From contig PDHQ01000222.1 in assembly GCA_003339415.1 (NCBI GenBank), positions 1 through 58,298 on the forward strand: a DNA stretch of 58,298 nt. Reading direction: 5' to 3'. Shown here piece by piece: positions 1 to 9,757 of this stretch. Position 1 is the first letter of the stretch. Each line of letters starts with the position of its first letter. The stretch is from Ophiocordyceps camponoti-saundersi (nom. inval.). Lineage: Eukaryota; Ascomycota; Sordariomycetes; Hypocreales; Ophiocordycipitaceae. The notes under the pieces are model-generated. The model did not search any database and was not told where the DNA came from. It was given only the letters and a program-made list of their open reading frames with translations. Made by a program: the position numbers and the translations under genes.

Positions 1-12
1 CTCCCCCCCCCC

Positions 13-77
<65 letters not shown>

Positions 78-104
78 TTCCCCCCCCCCCCCCCCCCCCC
101 CCCC
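1..104. repeat. Poly-C tract at window start
   Basis: Almost pure C with a few single T interruptions. It lies on the same strand as the pyrimidine-rich leader of the gene that follows. The true length is uncertain because such runs collapse or expand in assemblies. The complementary strand is a long G run able to form stacked G structures. Confidence 0.9.
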
Positions 105-614
105 TCCAACATTAATCTGCCGTCCTCCCATTTGTATATGGGCTCCATCTGGGGATACAAAGGAGAGAATATACAAGTAGCGGCGGCCTCGTCCGTATTT
201 TCTCATCAACCTATTCATTACCCAAAAAGCCTCCATCTTCTTCCCTCTCTCTCTCTCTCTCTTCCTCCATCCCTCTCTCTTCTTTCTCTCTTCTACTCTT
301 TTCTTCTTCTACTTCTTTCTCTCTTCCCGCGCGCATCGACTAGTTATTGTCTTCTCCCGACCAAGTTGAAAAGACAACTAACTCTGTCGGTCAACTCTCT
401 TGCTCTCCTCCTTTCCTCTCCTCTCTCCTCTATCGTCAGAATAAACATCACAAACCCACATCTCCCCCCTCCGTCTCTCTCTCTCTCTCTCTCCTCACCT
501 TGGCCATAATCCCAGAATCATCAACAAGTAAAAGAAAAGAAGAAAAAAAAAACGACGAACCTTGTTGATCGTGTCAAAAAAAAAAAAAATAAACAAAATC
601 ACATACAACAAGAC
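105..614 (+). promoter_or_regulatory. CT-rich leader/promoter of the vib-1-like gene
   Basis: This stretch holds no convincing gene. It is dominated by CT and TTC runs (about 240-310, 400-500) and ends in an A-rich segment just before the start codon. Pyrimidine-rich coding strands upstream of the start are typical of filamentous fungal promoters and 5' leaders. Short open frames here are low-complexity Ser/Leu/Pro translations of the CT tracts and were not called. Confidence 0.6.
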
Positions 615-626
615 ATGAGCTCATGA
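615..626 (+). promoter_or_regulatory. Minimal uORF overlapping the vib-1 start codon
   Basis: A three-codon upstream frame (ATG AGC TCA TGA) begins at 615. Its stop at 624-626 overlaps the presumed main ATG at 623-625 in the form ATGA, and another in-frame ATG follows at 626. The arrangement is seen directly in the sequence. That it tunes translation by termination and reinitiation is inference. Confidence 0.5.
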
Positions 627-3051
627 TGACCACGGCAGCATACCCGGCCACCATGACGGAGCTGAGAGGCGAGCCAGCTCACGCCAACATCTGGTCCAAC
701 TACAGCGGCTCGACCCATCACCTCCCCGGCCGCCTGGGAGGCGTCATGGACTCGTCCGCCTTTCACAACCCTTCCGCCGGACGTCCCCGGAGCGGCGGCC
801 ACGGATCCATGGACCACCAGGCCTACGCCTACCGCCCCGGCTACTCCCAGGACGAAGCCAGCCCTTACGACCGTCACCCGAGCTACTCCAACCTCAAGCG
901 ATCCTTCTCCCAGGCAGAGCCGCCGGCCTACCAGGAGATGGTGCAGGACCTGCGAGAGGACGGATCGCGACTCAACGTCAACCAGGATCAGAAGATGCTG
1001 GCCTTTCGACGCTCCCACGACAAGACCACCATCCTCGACCAGCACGGACGCGTCCAGCAGCTCGAGCTGTCGGCCCAGCTGCACGGCATGTTCTTCCTCT
1101 CGGAGCAGCCCTCGAGCGCGAGCGACGGTTCCATCATCCAGCCCGAGCTGACGTGCTATCGTCGGAACCTGTTCCAGGTCAGCGGCTCGCTCGTCATGCC
1201 GCGCGGTCAGCTCTCCGTCGTCAACGAGGCCAACGAGACGGTGCCCGTTTCCAGCATGGAGGTGGCCATATCCGCCATCGAGTCCGTCGACGGGAACCCG
1301 GTCCGGCTCATCGTCATCCCCTGGAAGACGCCGCCGCCCAACTCGCCCGAGATCAACCAGGCTCCGGATCAGGAGCCGCCGACGCTGCCGTTGATTCCCT
1401 TTCAGGATGACGGTGGCGATACCGAGGGCGAGCTGGCCGTTTACCCCATCGGCTGGCGACGTTTGCAGTTTCGTATGTAAGTCAACAAAAAAAAGAAGAA
1501 AACCCTTTCCCTCTCCTAGTTTCTGGTCAGCTAAACAGAATTCTCTCTTCTTCTTCTTCCCCCCCCCTCCTTGACTGCAGAGCGACGGCAAACAACGGAC
1601 GCAGAAAAGAACTGCAACAGCACTTCGTCCTGCACCTCAGAGTCTTGGGCACGCTGACCGACAGCTCCAAGGTGGTGCTGACCGAGTCGACGACGGCGCC
1701 CATCGTCGTTCGAGGCCGGAGCCCGAGAAACTTTCAAGCGCGAAAGGAGATTCCCCTCCTCGGCTCCAGCGCCGGATCAAGGGGTCAGGCCCTGGTCGAG
1801 ACGGGACTGGGCGTCGTCGCCAGCGCCCTGAGTCTGCGGCAGGATCCGAAAACGAGAGGCATCGACATGCAGGTGCCTCGCTCGTCCTTTACCTTCAGCC
1901 CGCCGAAAGCGCAGAGCGGCTCTCTGAGTTCGTCGTTGCGGTCTAAGTAAGTCGTCGTCGCCCCCGAGATCCGAGATCGAGATTAGATTAGGGGGGGGGA
2001 AGGGAAGGGTAGGGAAGGGAATGGATTGGGGAGGGGAAAGGGGGGGCAAAAGGGGAGAGAAGATAGAATAGGGCAGGGGTTTCAACCGGATGAGAGGAGG
2101 ATAGGGGATAGGGTTATCTGATAATCTGATAGCGAGGGAGAGGCAGAGATGGGGGAGGAGGAATCATGTCTAGATAGTATACAGTTACACACACAGAGAG
2201 AGAGAGAGACGAGGAGAAGGAGGAGGACGGCGGGAAGGGGAGAGGAAGAGGAAGAGGAAGAGGAAGAGGAGGAGCTCACACGTGTGTGCGTGTGCGCCGG
2301 GAGGAAGAAGACGACGACGGAAGACAAAAAAAAAACCATCGTCAAGAACGATAAGCTGACCGGAGGCAACTTCAAAAAAAAAAACAGCTCCTACCCCTGG
2401 ACATCCTCCACCCCAACCGCCTACCCATCGACATCCCTCGGAGCCGACTCCTACCCGAAGCTCCCCCTCTCCAGCGCGGCAACCGGCTTCGGCGCAGAAG
2501 GCAACGAGATGCCGCTCCCGACCTCGATGGGACCGTCCTCCGTCCCGCTCCCGCTGCCGGGAAACGACGCGACGACCAGACCGCACTACTCGTACGGCTC
2601 GTCATCCGGCCCGGCTGTCGAGAGCGCCTTCAGCATGCCGCGCTACGTCGACAGCAACCCTCGCCCATCCAAGAGTCCGCGCCAATCGAGCCATCATTCC
2701 GTTCACAGCTCGGGCTCGCTCGCCACCACCGACACGTCTTCCGAGTATCGGTACGGTCCTTATCGCGGCACGGGCTCTGGAGGGAGTGCCGAGGCGGCTT
2801 CTTCCTCGCAGTCTACGTATCCGCCTCCTAGTTCGTGGACGTCGTTGACGGCTACGACGACGACTTCTTCAGAGCAGAGTTCTAGCCTTGCTTATGCTGA
2901 CGCGAGGCCTTATTCTTTTGCTCATGAGCCGTATAAGGCTGGCTCTTCGGTTATTCCGCCTCTGAAGAATGAGTCTGGCGGTAGTGTTTACGGAGCTGGG
3001 TCCAGGGGCTCTTTCGACTCGATGAATAACTACTCTTGGAGCACGGCTTAG
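623..3051 (+). CDS. vib-1: NDT80/PhoG-like transcription factor, vib-1 family
   Basis: Three exons: 623-1476, 1581-1946 and 2388-3051, giving about 627 residues. The first intron joins to read FRIATANNGRRKELQQHF, a stretch typical of the NDT80-like DNA-binding domain of VIB-1/XprG proteins. The domain spans roughly residues 120-400, including ELTCYRRNLFQ and the RGRSPRNFQARKE segment. The N-terminus and the roughly 220-residue tail are Ser/Pro/Tyr-rich and probably disordered. The second intron (441 nt) is long and full of GA/GAGGAA repeats, but has a CTGAC branch site about 30 nt before its acceptor. Family members control vegetative incompatibility, extracellular proteases and nutrient-starvation responses in the nucleus. 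The start at 623 is preceded by a tiny overlapping uORF. Gene-family assignment is strong; the exact start (623 or 626) is open. Confidence 0.88.
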
Positions 3052-5270
3052 CTTTGCTCTCTCGATGTTTTTTTTTTTGCTTTATTTCTTGCTGATTTTT
3101 TTTTCTTTGCGATGAAAAAATGCTGTACACTATCATCATGTTTCTCCCCCCCCTTTTCCATTTTCCAATCCTCATGTTCTATTTCAAGCCCTCGCCAGGA
3201 AAGAAGATATACGTCAAGTGTGGCAGCAGGTTTGCGGGGGGGAAACAGAAATAATGCCAGGGCATCATCATCATCATCATCATCACTCGTTTCCTCCTCC
3301 TCTTCTTCTTCTTCTTCAACCATCTTGGCCATCATCATGGTCTTCTATCAGGTTGACCCTCAAGCCAGCAAAGCGACAACATCGTCAACGTCAACGTCAC
3401 CGCCACCGAAAAAAATCTCGAGAAAACAGACACAAAGCAGGGGAGGGGGCGGGAACGTCAGACGTGGCGCAAGGGGAAGAAAAGAAAGTAAAGAAAAGAA
3501 AAAACGCCAGAAGAATCACACACGATGCTCTCTCTCTCTCTCCCTCTTTTCCAATCCACCCCCCTCCCTTGCTCACCTCACCTCTCCTCTCTTCTCTTCC
3601 CCCCCCTTCCTCACCGTTCCGACAACGGCGCCGGAAAACAACCGGGGAAGTCGTCGACTGAAGCCGGTGGGGGGTGTTTTTTTTTTTCGGTCACTTTCGG
3701 CGAGAGAAGGCTTGCGTCGTGGCGTGGCGTGCGTGCGTCTGGCTGCGAGACCAGGGGTTGGAGGGGGAGGTTGGCCCGGATTGAGTGTTTTTTTTTTCCC
3801 ACGAGGCTTGGACCGCGTGATTTGTTTTTCTTTTCTTTTGAGAGAGAGAGAGAGAAGGAAAGAAAAGAGATGAAGGGAAAGGTGAATCTTGGGGGGGGAA
3901 GAAGAAGAAGCTTCTTTCGGTCAGGGGAAGAAAAAAGGGGGGGCCTTCATCATCATCGTCTTTTCTTCCCTCTTCTTTTCTCTTCTTCTTCTTCTTCTTC
4001 TTCTTCGCTTCCTGCAAGCCATTTTTACAGGGATCTTTCTTTCTTTCTCTCGCTTTCTCTTTCTCTCTCTCTCTCTCTGACACACTCTCTCTGACACTCT
4101 CGTTTCCCACTCCCCCCCCCTCGGGAACCGCCACTTCATTCCCCCCCCCCTTCTTCCTCTCCACGAGAGAAAAAAAAAAACAAGGGTAACTCGAGAGTCT
4201 TTTCCCCGACTCATCTTCTTCATTCTTCTCCCTTTTTTCTTCTTCTTCTTCTTCTTCTTCTTCTCTGGCATTTACGGCAAAGCCAGCGTCAGTGAAACGA
4301 ATCGACGAGGGGGAAAGGCGATGAGACGAATTCCCTTCTTTTTTTCTTTCTTTCTCTTTAATCCCCCACCTTTCTGTCCTCCTTCTTTTTTTTCCCTCAA
4401 TCATTCTTCACCGGCGTTTTCTTCTTCTTCTTCAACCTTGATTCAACGTCGGGAGAGGCTGTCTTTCTTGTCTGTTAAAGCCCCCCCTATATCAGACCAG
4501 CTGGGTTTTTGTTCTCCTTCTTCCCCCCTTGCGCAGAGGAAACTTTGACATCTTTTCCTCCCTCCGTGTCTTCGTTTTGTTAGGGAGGGGAGCTGGTGGT
4601 GTTTTTTTCTTCCCTTTATATCTCTTTCTCGGGCTGCTTTTATGCCGCCGGTTTTTTTTACTTATTTCATGTTGACAACTCGTGTATTGTGAGGCTTGCT
4701 TTGCGTCTTTGTTCTTAATCATGTCGAGATGTCGGGGGTAAAAAAATGTATCGGGTTTAGGGAGGGAGGGAGGTTGAGATATCGATTGCTTGGGGGCGTT
4801 GAAATCAACATTGTACGATTCGCATAACACATCTTACCTTGTTCAGGGTTCGAAAGGCCTGTCAGAAACGACTGTGTGTAGCTTGTTTTACTGTCTTTGT
4901 CTGTTTTAGGACATTCATCATCTTGAACTGGATGTATGTATGTAGAGACTGGTTTGCTGGGGGGGGGGACGCTTTCGAGCGATACCGTCTCTTTGTGTCG
5001 GGAAGAAGCAAAAGAAGCCATCGTCTCTCGTCTTGGAGATATGACTTTCCTTATGTATGCTGCTGCTTTGCTATTGTTAATACGTCATCTGATAACAAAC
5101 AGCGTTACGTTTCGAGAACCGTCGAAACCAGAAACACCTATAACATACATACATACTTACACTCAGTTTATTAACGAAACGAGCAGTCGAGTATCAAGTA
5201 TAAACATAACATAATAACTGCCAGCCTCGAGTTCTCTTCATCAACCCCTGCCTTACACGTAATGCAGTCG
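3052..5270. other. Gene-poor low-complexity stretch
   Basis: This holds the 3' end of the vib-1-like transcription unit followed by simple-sequence DNA: CAT repeats (3261-3285), CT and TTC runs (3525-3600, 3981-4006, 4235-4264), a GA run (3841-3855), and several C or T homopolymers. Open frames of 100-250 codons exist on both strands but translate as low-complexity Ser/Leu/Pro or Lys/Glu sequence. No family is recognisable and no gene is called. Confidence 0.6.
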
Positions 5271-5534
5271 TCATTTCATCCGGCAGCAGCACATGATCAT
5301 CCCGTAAGCGCATGTGCCACGCCGCTGATGAGAAACCTTCCGACGGTGACACCATCTCCTACATGATCTTATACTGTTCATACATCTGCTGGGATGCCAG
5401 CAGGTGCCGCTCCTTTCCGGCACCGAGCCGAACCAATTTGGCAAGTTTGACGAATGGCTTCCGTGTCTCGAGACGGCTTCGGCCGCGCAGGAGACGCTCT
5501 CGATGACGGCGAAGATGAGGAGGATGAGCTTCAT
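5271..5534 (-). CDS. Small secreted 8-cysteine defensin-like peptide (predicted)
   Basis: The frame encodes 87 residues. It starts with a clear signal peptide (Met-Lys, then a Leu/Ile/Phe/Ala core, small residues near position 17-21), followed by a short spacer and a strongly basic C-terminal cysteine module. After the signal the cysteines are spaced C-x5-C-x6-C-x3-C-x12-C-x6-C-C-C. The C-x3-C, G-x-C (GTC) and final C-x-C elements match the cysteine-stabilised alpha-beta signature and a gamma-core. The same spacing with a terminal CC also fits the beta-defensin or big-defensin order. The leader before the ATG is A-rich with A at -3, as expected for a fungal start. The ATG at 5534 is preferred over an in-frame upstream start because it begins exactly at the signal peptide. 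An intron with GTATGA donor could be drawn inside the cysteine module, but it would destroy the pattern and lacks a good branch site. Function (antimicrobial or effector) is inferred only. Confidence 0.55.
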   Translation of the reverse strand: MKLILLIFAVIESVSCAAEAVSRHGSHSSNLPNWFGSVPERSGTCWHPSRCMNSIRSCRRWCHRRKVSHQRRGTCAYGMIMCCCRMK

Positions 5535-7822
5535 CTTTTCGTTTTGTTTGTTTGTTAACCGTTTGAGTCCTTGGTTGGTTATTAGACAAATGGGAGTTGG
5601 ATCGAGTGAGAGTGAGAGAGAGAGTGTGCGTATGTATGTCTGAGAGAGAGAGGGAGGGAGAGAAGTTGATGACAAGACAGACACACGATAGCTCTGGAAA
5701 AAGCCTCTCTGGCTTGCAACACAGAACAAACGACGAGATGCTTCTTCAACTGCGCATATGTAGAACCAGCCGACGGAAACAGCAGCGTATCGGCCTCTAT
5801 TTCTGTGCCACCTCGCAGGACCCATTGTCATCCTCCCGGTGCAACGACCCCAAGGCCTGGATCCATAAGCATGACTCGTCGGTAGTTGTTCCCTCGTGCA
5901 TGCGAGCATCACCTGTTGCGTAACCCATATCACCCAACCCCCCCCCCCCCCCCCTCTTTTCCATCATCGTCCCAATAAAAGGAGGACAGGGACTTGACTT
6001 GGCTATAGACACAAGAGTTGATCGTTATCGACTTGATGATTCGAGCTGAGGAAATAGATTTTGACGCCATCTCTGTTAGATGAAAAGACCTTTGCTTCTT
6101 GGCTCAAATAGTCGGTAGGTGGTTTGATAGAAACATATGGTCCGATTTGGATGCTTTATGAACCTGCTCTGCTATGTGACCGTGTTGCATTACGGCTGCA
6201 TATCTCGACATTACACGTCTTTCCCTTGCTTGTTCACCTCCTTCTACTACCGGCAGGTAAGCTCGGAGAGTTATGTCGCCAATACAATGATGATGGCTTA
6301 TTGCCCAGTCCTCAGTATAGACTTTTATATGCTTGGGAAGCGCTCAATCTAGTGAATATAGACGCCTCTATATAGGTTTGAAGCAATTTCGTTGCCAGAA
6401 TGATTGCTTTATCCCACAGTTCGGTTCTTACGACGTAATGGAAACATGACTCGGTCAATGAAGATGCCTCTCATAGAGACACAGCCGAATACCAACTGCT
6501 TACAACGCTTTTTGACTCCTGACGGGGTATAAAAGGGCTGCCGTCACATCAACGAGGCATTTTAGAATGTCGTCTCGGTCAAAGACAGCGGAACCTTCAG
6601 AGGAAGGGAACTCTCAAGGTACGGACGGTCGTCACGATGGCCGGATGGCATACCGGGAATGCTTCTTCAACCTAAATCGCCTCCTTCCAAAGACAACCTT
6701 CGAAACGGCTTTTTGTTGCAATGGCCGACGGAAAACACGCGAGCTGAAAAGAACTACATACATACATACAGACAGCCAACCCTCATGGAAGAAACCAGCG
6801 CGGCAAATTACGACCTTGTCTCAAAAAAAAAAGCCTCGAGTTGAGATTGAGATTGCCAGTTGGAAAGAAAGAGAGACCGCGAGAATGAGTTGAAGAAACA
6901 AAAAAAAACAGGTGATCTGGTTGGTCCCTTTTTCGAAAAGAGTCGAGTCAGATGGTCATGACATGTGTATGCATGGTCTTGCCAAGAGAGCCGAGATCGA
7001 TCAAGGCGCGTAGTCTATGGGTCTCTGCATCGTGGTCCCTTGCTGCTGAAGAAGGGTCCTTCATGGCTGCAATATTCGAACTTGTACTGACGACCGAGAA
7101 CAGATTCGAGTCTTTGGATGGTCGGTGACGTTGACTTGGTTGCTTCGCCACATGCATCACCCGGAGTTACGCCTCTTAACTCGACAACTTCTCCCCCCTC
7201 TCATACTTTCGAGACCAACCTTAAACTGCCTACCTACTTACTACCTACCTATGCTTCATTACCCCTACACAACGCGCCCTAAACACCATCACAACCTCAA
7301 CACCACACACAACCAATCAACCCTGACAACCAACCCGCAACCTATAACCCCCTTCATCAAGGTCCACGACACAAACTCCTCTCTTTGAAAAAAAGAAATC
7401 GGATTTCCGCGCAGATGACGTAGTCATGTCCATAAAGCCGCTCCACCTCATGAAACAGACGGCTCCTCTTGGCTCGAGCCTACAAGCAGACACAGCCCGA
7501 TTCCGACTGGGATTGGCTTTCTTGGCTCTTTGTTCGCTTGACTAAGACGCGAGACGGACGGGTCATTTGCCGTCGCGACGCGTAACTGACTCCTGCGCAC
7601 GCACGTGTGTATATATATATAGAGGGGGGGGAGGGGGATGGGGGTTGGTTAGTTGCTGTCTACGAGTTTGTTCGAAACTCTCGAAACTGTCCTTTCTTCA
7701 ACACACAACCTTTTGCCAACCTCTGCCGACCTTCGTTTGCAAGACAACAATCAACAGTCGAACAAGTCGTCGCATCAACCTTCTCCTCCCTTTTTTTTAT
7801 CCCCCACCGGCCGCATCTCATC
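5535..7822. other. Intergenic stretch without a convincing gene
   Basis: Contents include a C run near 5938-5954, ACAT/TACA tetranucleotide runs (about 6756-6772), CCTA-type runs (7231-7253) and a TATAAAAG box at 6528-6535. The TATA box lies only about 32 bp upstream of a 108-codon frame (6567-6893) that shows no family features. The last roughly 120 bp (7680-7822) are a pyrimidine-rich leader for the small gene at 7823. Confidence 0.5.
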
Positions 7823-8044
7823 ATGGTCTTCTTCCTACGAAGGCTCTTCCGGAGAATCTTTGGCGGGAGGAGACGCCAACAAGGAGGCTGCCCGCCTCAA
7901 GCTGGGCCTTACAACGGCGGCGGTCGCTACAGCGGCTACTCTACCGGCGGGTACTCTCGACCTCCCCGACACAGTCGTCCCCCTCGACACGGCCGTCAGT
8001 CGCATCACCACCGGCGTCATCACGGAGGAGGCAGATACTATTAG
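7823..8044 (+). CDS. Small Arg/His/Gly-rich cationic protein (hypothetical)
   Basis: The frame encodes 73 residues. The N-terminus is short and amphipathic (MVFFLRRLFRRIFGG). The rest is Gly/Tyr/Arg/His-rich, with repeated GGGRY, RPPRH and HHHRRHHGGG elements. The codons favour C in the third position like neighbouring genes, and the ATG sits behind a typical pyrimidine-rich leader. I do not recognise a family. A second, overlapping frame (within 7653-8180) is also protein-like and runs past this stop, so the coding frame is not certain. If made, the protein could bind nucleic acid, membrane or metal; this is speculation from composition. Confidence 0.4.
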   Translation: MVFFLRRLFRRIFGGRRRQQGGCPPQAGPYNGGGRYSGYSTGGYSRPPRHSRPPRHGRQSHHHRRHHGGGRYY

Positions 8045-9757
8045 GGAACGCGAGAGGAAGCGAGATGCTCTTTTCCGGATTGATGGCGAGCTGGTTGCCT
8101 GTTTTGTTGTTATACCACTGACACGTCAGTCTTGTCTGCAAGGCGGTTTTTCCCCCCCCAATTGTTACATGTCCAATTAGGCAGTGGAGATGAGCGGACA
8201 TGTTTGATGAGTGAGAGAAGCATTTCTATAGTGTTGAATCTTTAACAGCCCTTTTTTATCACCTCTTTTTTTTTGCCTTGGATTGGGCATCTTTATGCAT
8301 CGTAGTCGCTCACTCGTGCTTGGCTGTCTTACCTACTAGTAAGTAACAAAAGGGGGGGACTGAAATGCCGTGTTCAAAGCCGTGTCCCCAAAAGACCACG
8401 TGCCATAAAGCCATGTCAAGAAACGACAACGCCGGCGGACATAGTCAAAGTCATGGCAGGCGTCATGACAGGCGGAAAAAGGGTTACCGCTGTTCATGAC
8501 ACAAAGGACAATTTCGCTCGATGCCTCGCCGGAACATCAGATTGACAGAAGAAACATGAGTAAGAAGCATCGACCAAGGCAGTTTAGTTTCGCAGCGCCG
8601 GCCGTTGAGTCTGTCTGGCAATCTGGCCCAAACCTGATGCTTGAGTGGGAGCAATCAACTCAATCGCTTCAACACTCGCTCGCCCTCGTTGCTCGTTGTT
8701 TCGACAGTCTCGATCGTTTGCCCAAAACTCCGAGCAACGAAGGGCGGTTTGGAAGAGGCAAACGCTGGTACGACGTCATTTTTTCCATGCGCCTGTTTGT
8801 CGTTGGTGGAGAATCATGAGAAGAGGACCCAAGAGTCGGATCACGTGATCTCAACTCCGCGCTGTAAACTGTACCGGTCATGTGATGCCCTCCCTTCTTG
8901 TTAACTGAAGCACCCGCGCAAAGATACTCATGGAGAGCTGGATGGCCCTTCATCAGTAATGAGAGCATGACGGAGAGGCCTAGTAAAGTGAAAGCGACAA
9001 TCACCACTCCAGTCCCACCTGTCACAAGCCATGTCAAAAGCCTAGAATAACTCATCCCTTGACAGATAGCCTTTCCCTCGTTGGCCGTCCACCCTTCTCT
9101 ACCTACTCAGCCATGCGACGCCCCAAAACTACGCCGCAACCACGCCGTTGTAGCCACCACGTGTTGCAGAGAGCGGCATCGTAGGCATTCGACCGAGACA
9201 AACCTATTGTCAGTTACTGAACGTTGGTCCTAGACGGGACGATGCACCTAGCATGATGCCGTGCCGGAAGAACCGCAAGAAGAATCACCAGTTAAGAAAA
9301 GAGGCCAAGGTTATTGATCGATTTATCTTGACAAGTTCTCAATAAGGTCATGACTTGAGGACAATCGAAGCGTTGAAACGAGACTCAACATGGCAGCGCT
9401 CCGCACCTGAGTCAAAACCCGTGGGAACATTCAGCGCCACAACGCGCAAGCCTCGCCCTCGACAACAAGACACAAGGCCATTGATCTGGAGGCTCGACGC
9501 CGCCCGTTTGATGACGTCAAGCCAACGACGAATGGTCTTGGTTGCCGTTTCCAGCCGCCTGCTTTTCCAGCTACCAACAGCCGCCTCGTACCGAGCCACG
9601 ACACAACGGCAACCAGCTGTTGCGGCACATGTCACATTGGCATCCGCTTCACGGCAGAGAATATTAACAATGTTGACTGTATAGAATGTGACGAAACGGT
9701 CACTCACATACAAGCATACACTCGCCATCATCATCATCGTCGTCGTCGTCGTCTTTC
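8045..9757. other. Intergenic stretch without a convincing gene
   Basis: No frame here has recognisable domains. The longest frames (8496-8819 on +, 8669-9055 on -, 9348-9737 on -) have mixed composition. The minus frame starting at 9055 has one hydrophobic segment near its N-terminus but nothing else in its favour. CGTCAT/TCGTCG repeats occur at 9725-9755 next to the stop of the LCCL gene. Confidence 0.45.

Noticed and set aside
599..1591. 330-codon minus-strand frame opposite the vib-1-like gene
   Set aside because: Antisense shadow of a GC-rich gene with recognisable NDT80 domain on the plus strand.
3112..4404. Several frames of 100-250 codons on both strands
   Set aside because: They translate CT/TTC/GA simple repeats into Ser/Leu or Lys/Glu/Arg runs.
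6567..6893. 108-codon frame 32 bp downstream of a TATAAAAG box
   Set aside because: The TATA box is too close to the ATG for a normal leader and the product has no family features or biased codon use.
8669..9055. 128-codon minus-strand frame with one hydrophobic segment
   Set aside because: No homology recognised, no leader signature, and the second half has random composition. Transcript data would be needed to revive it.
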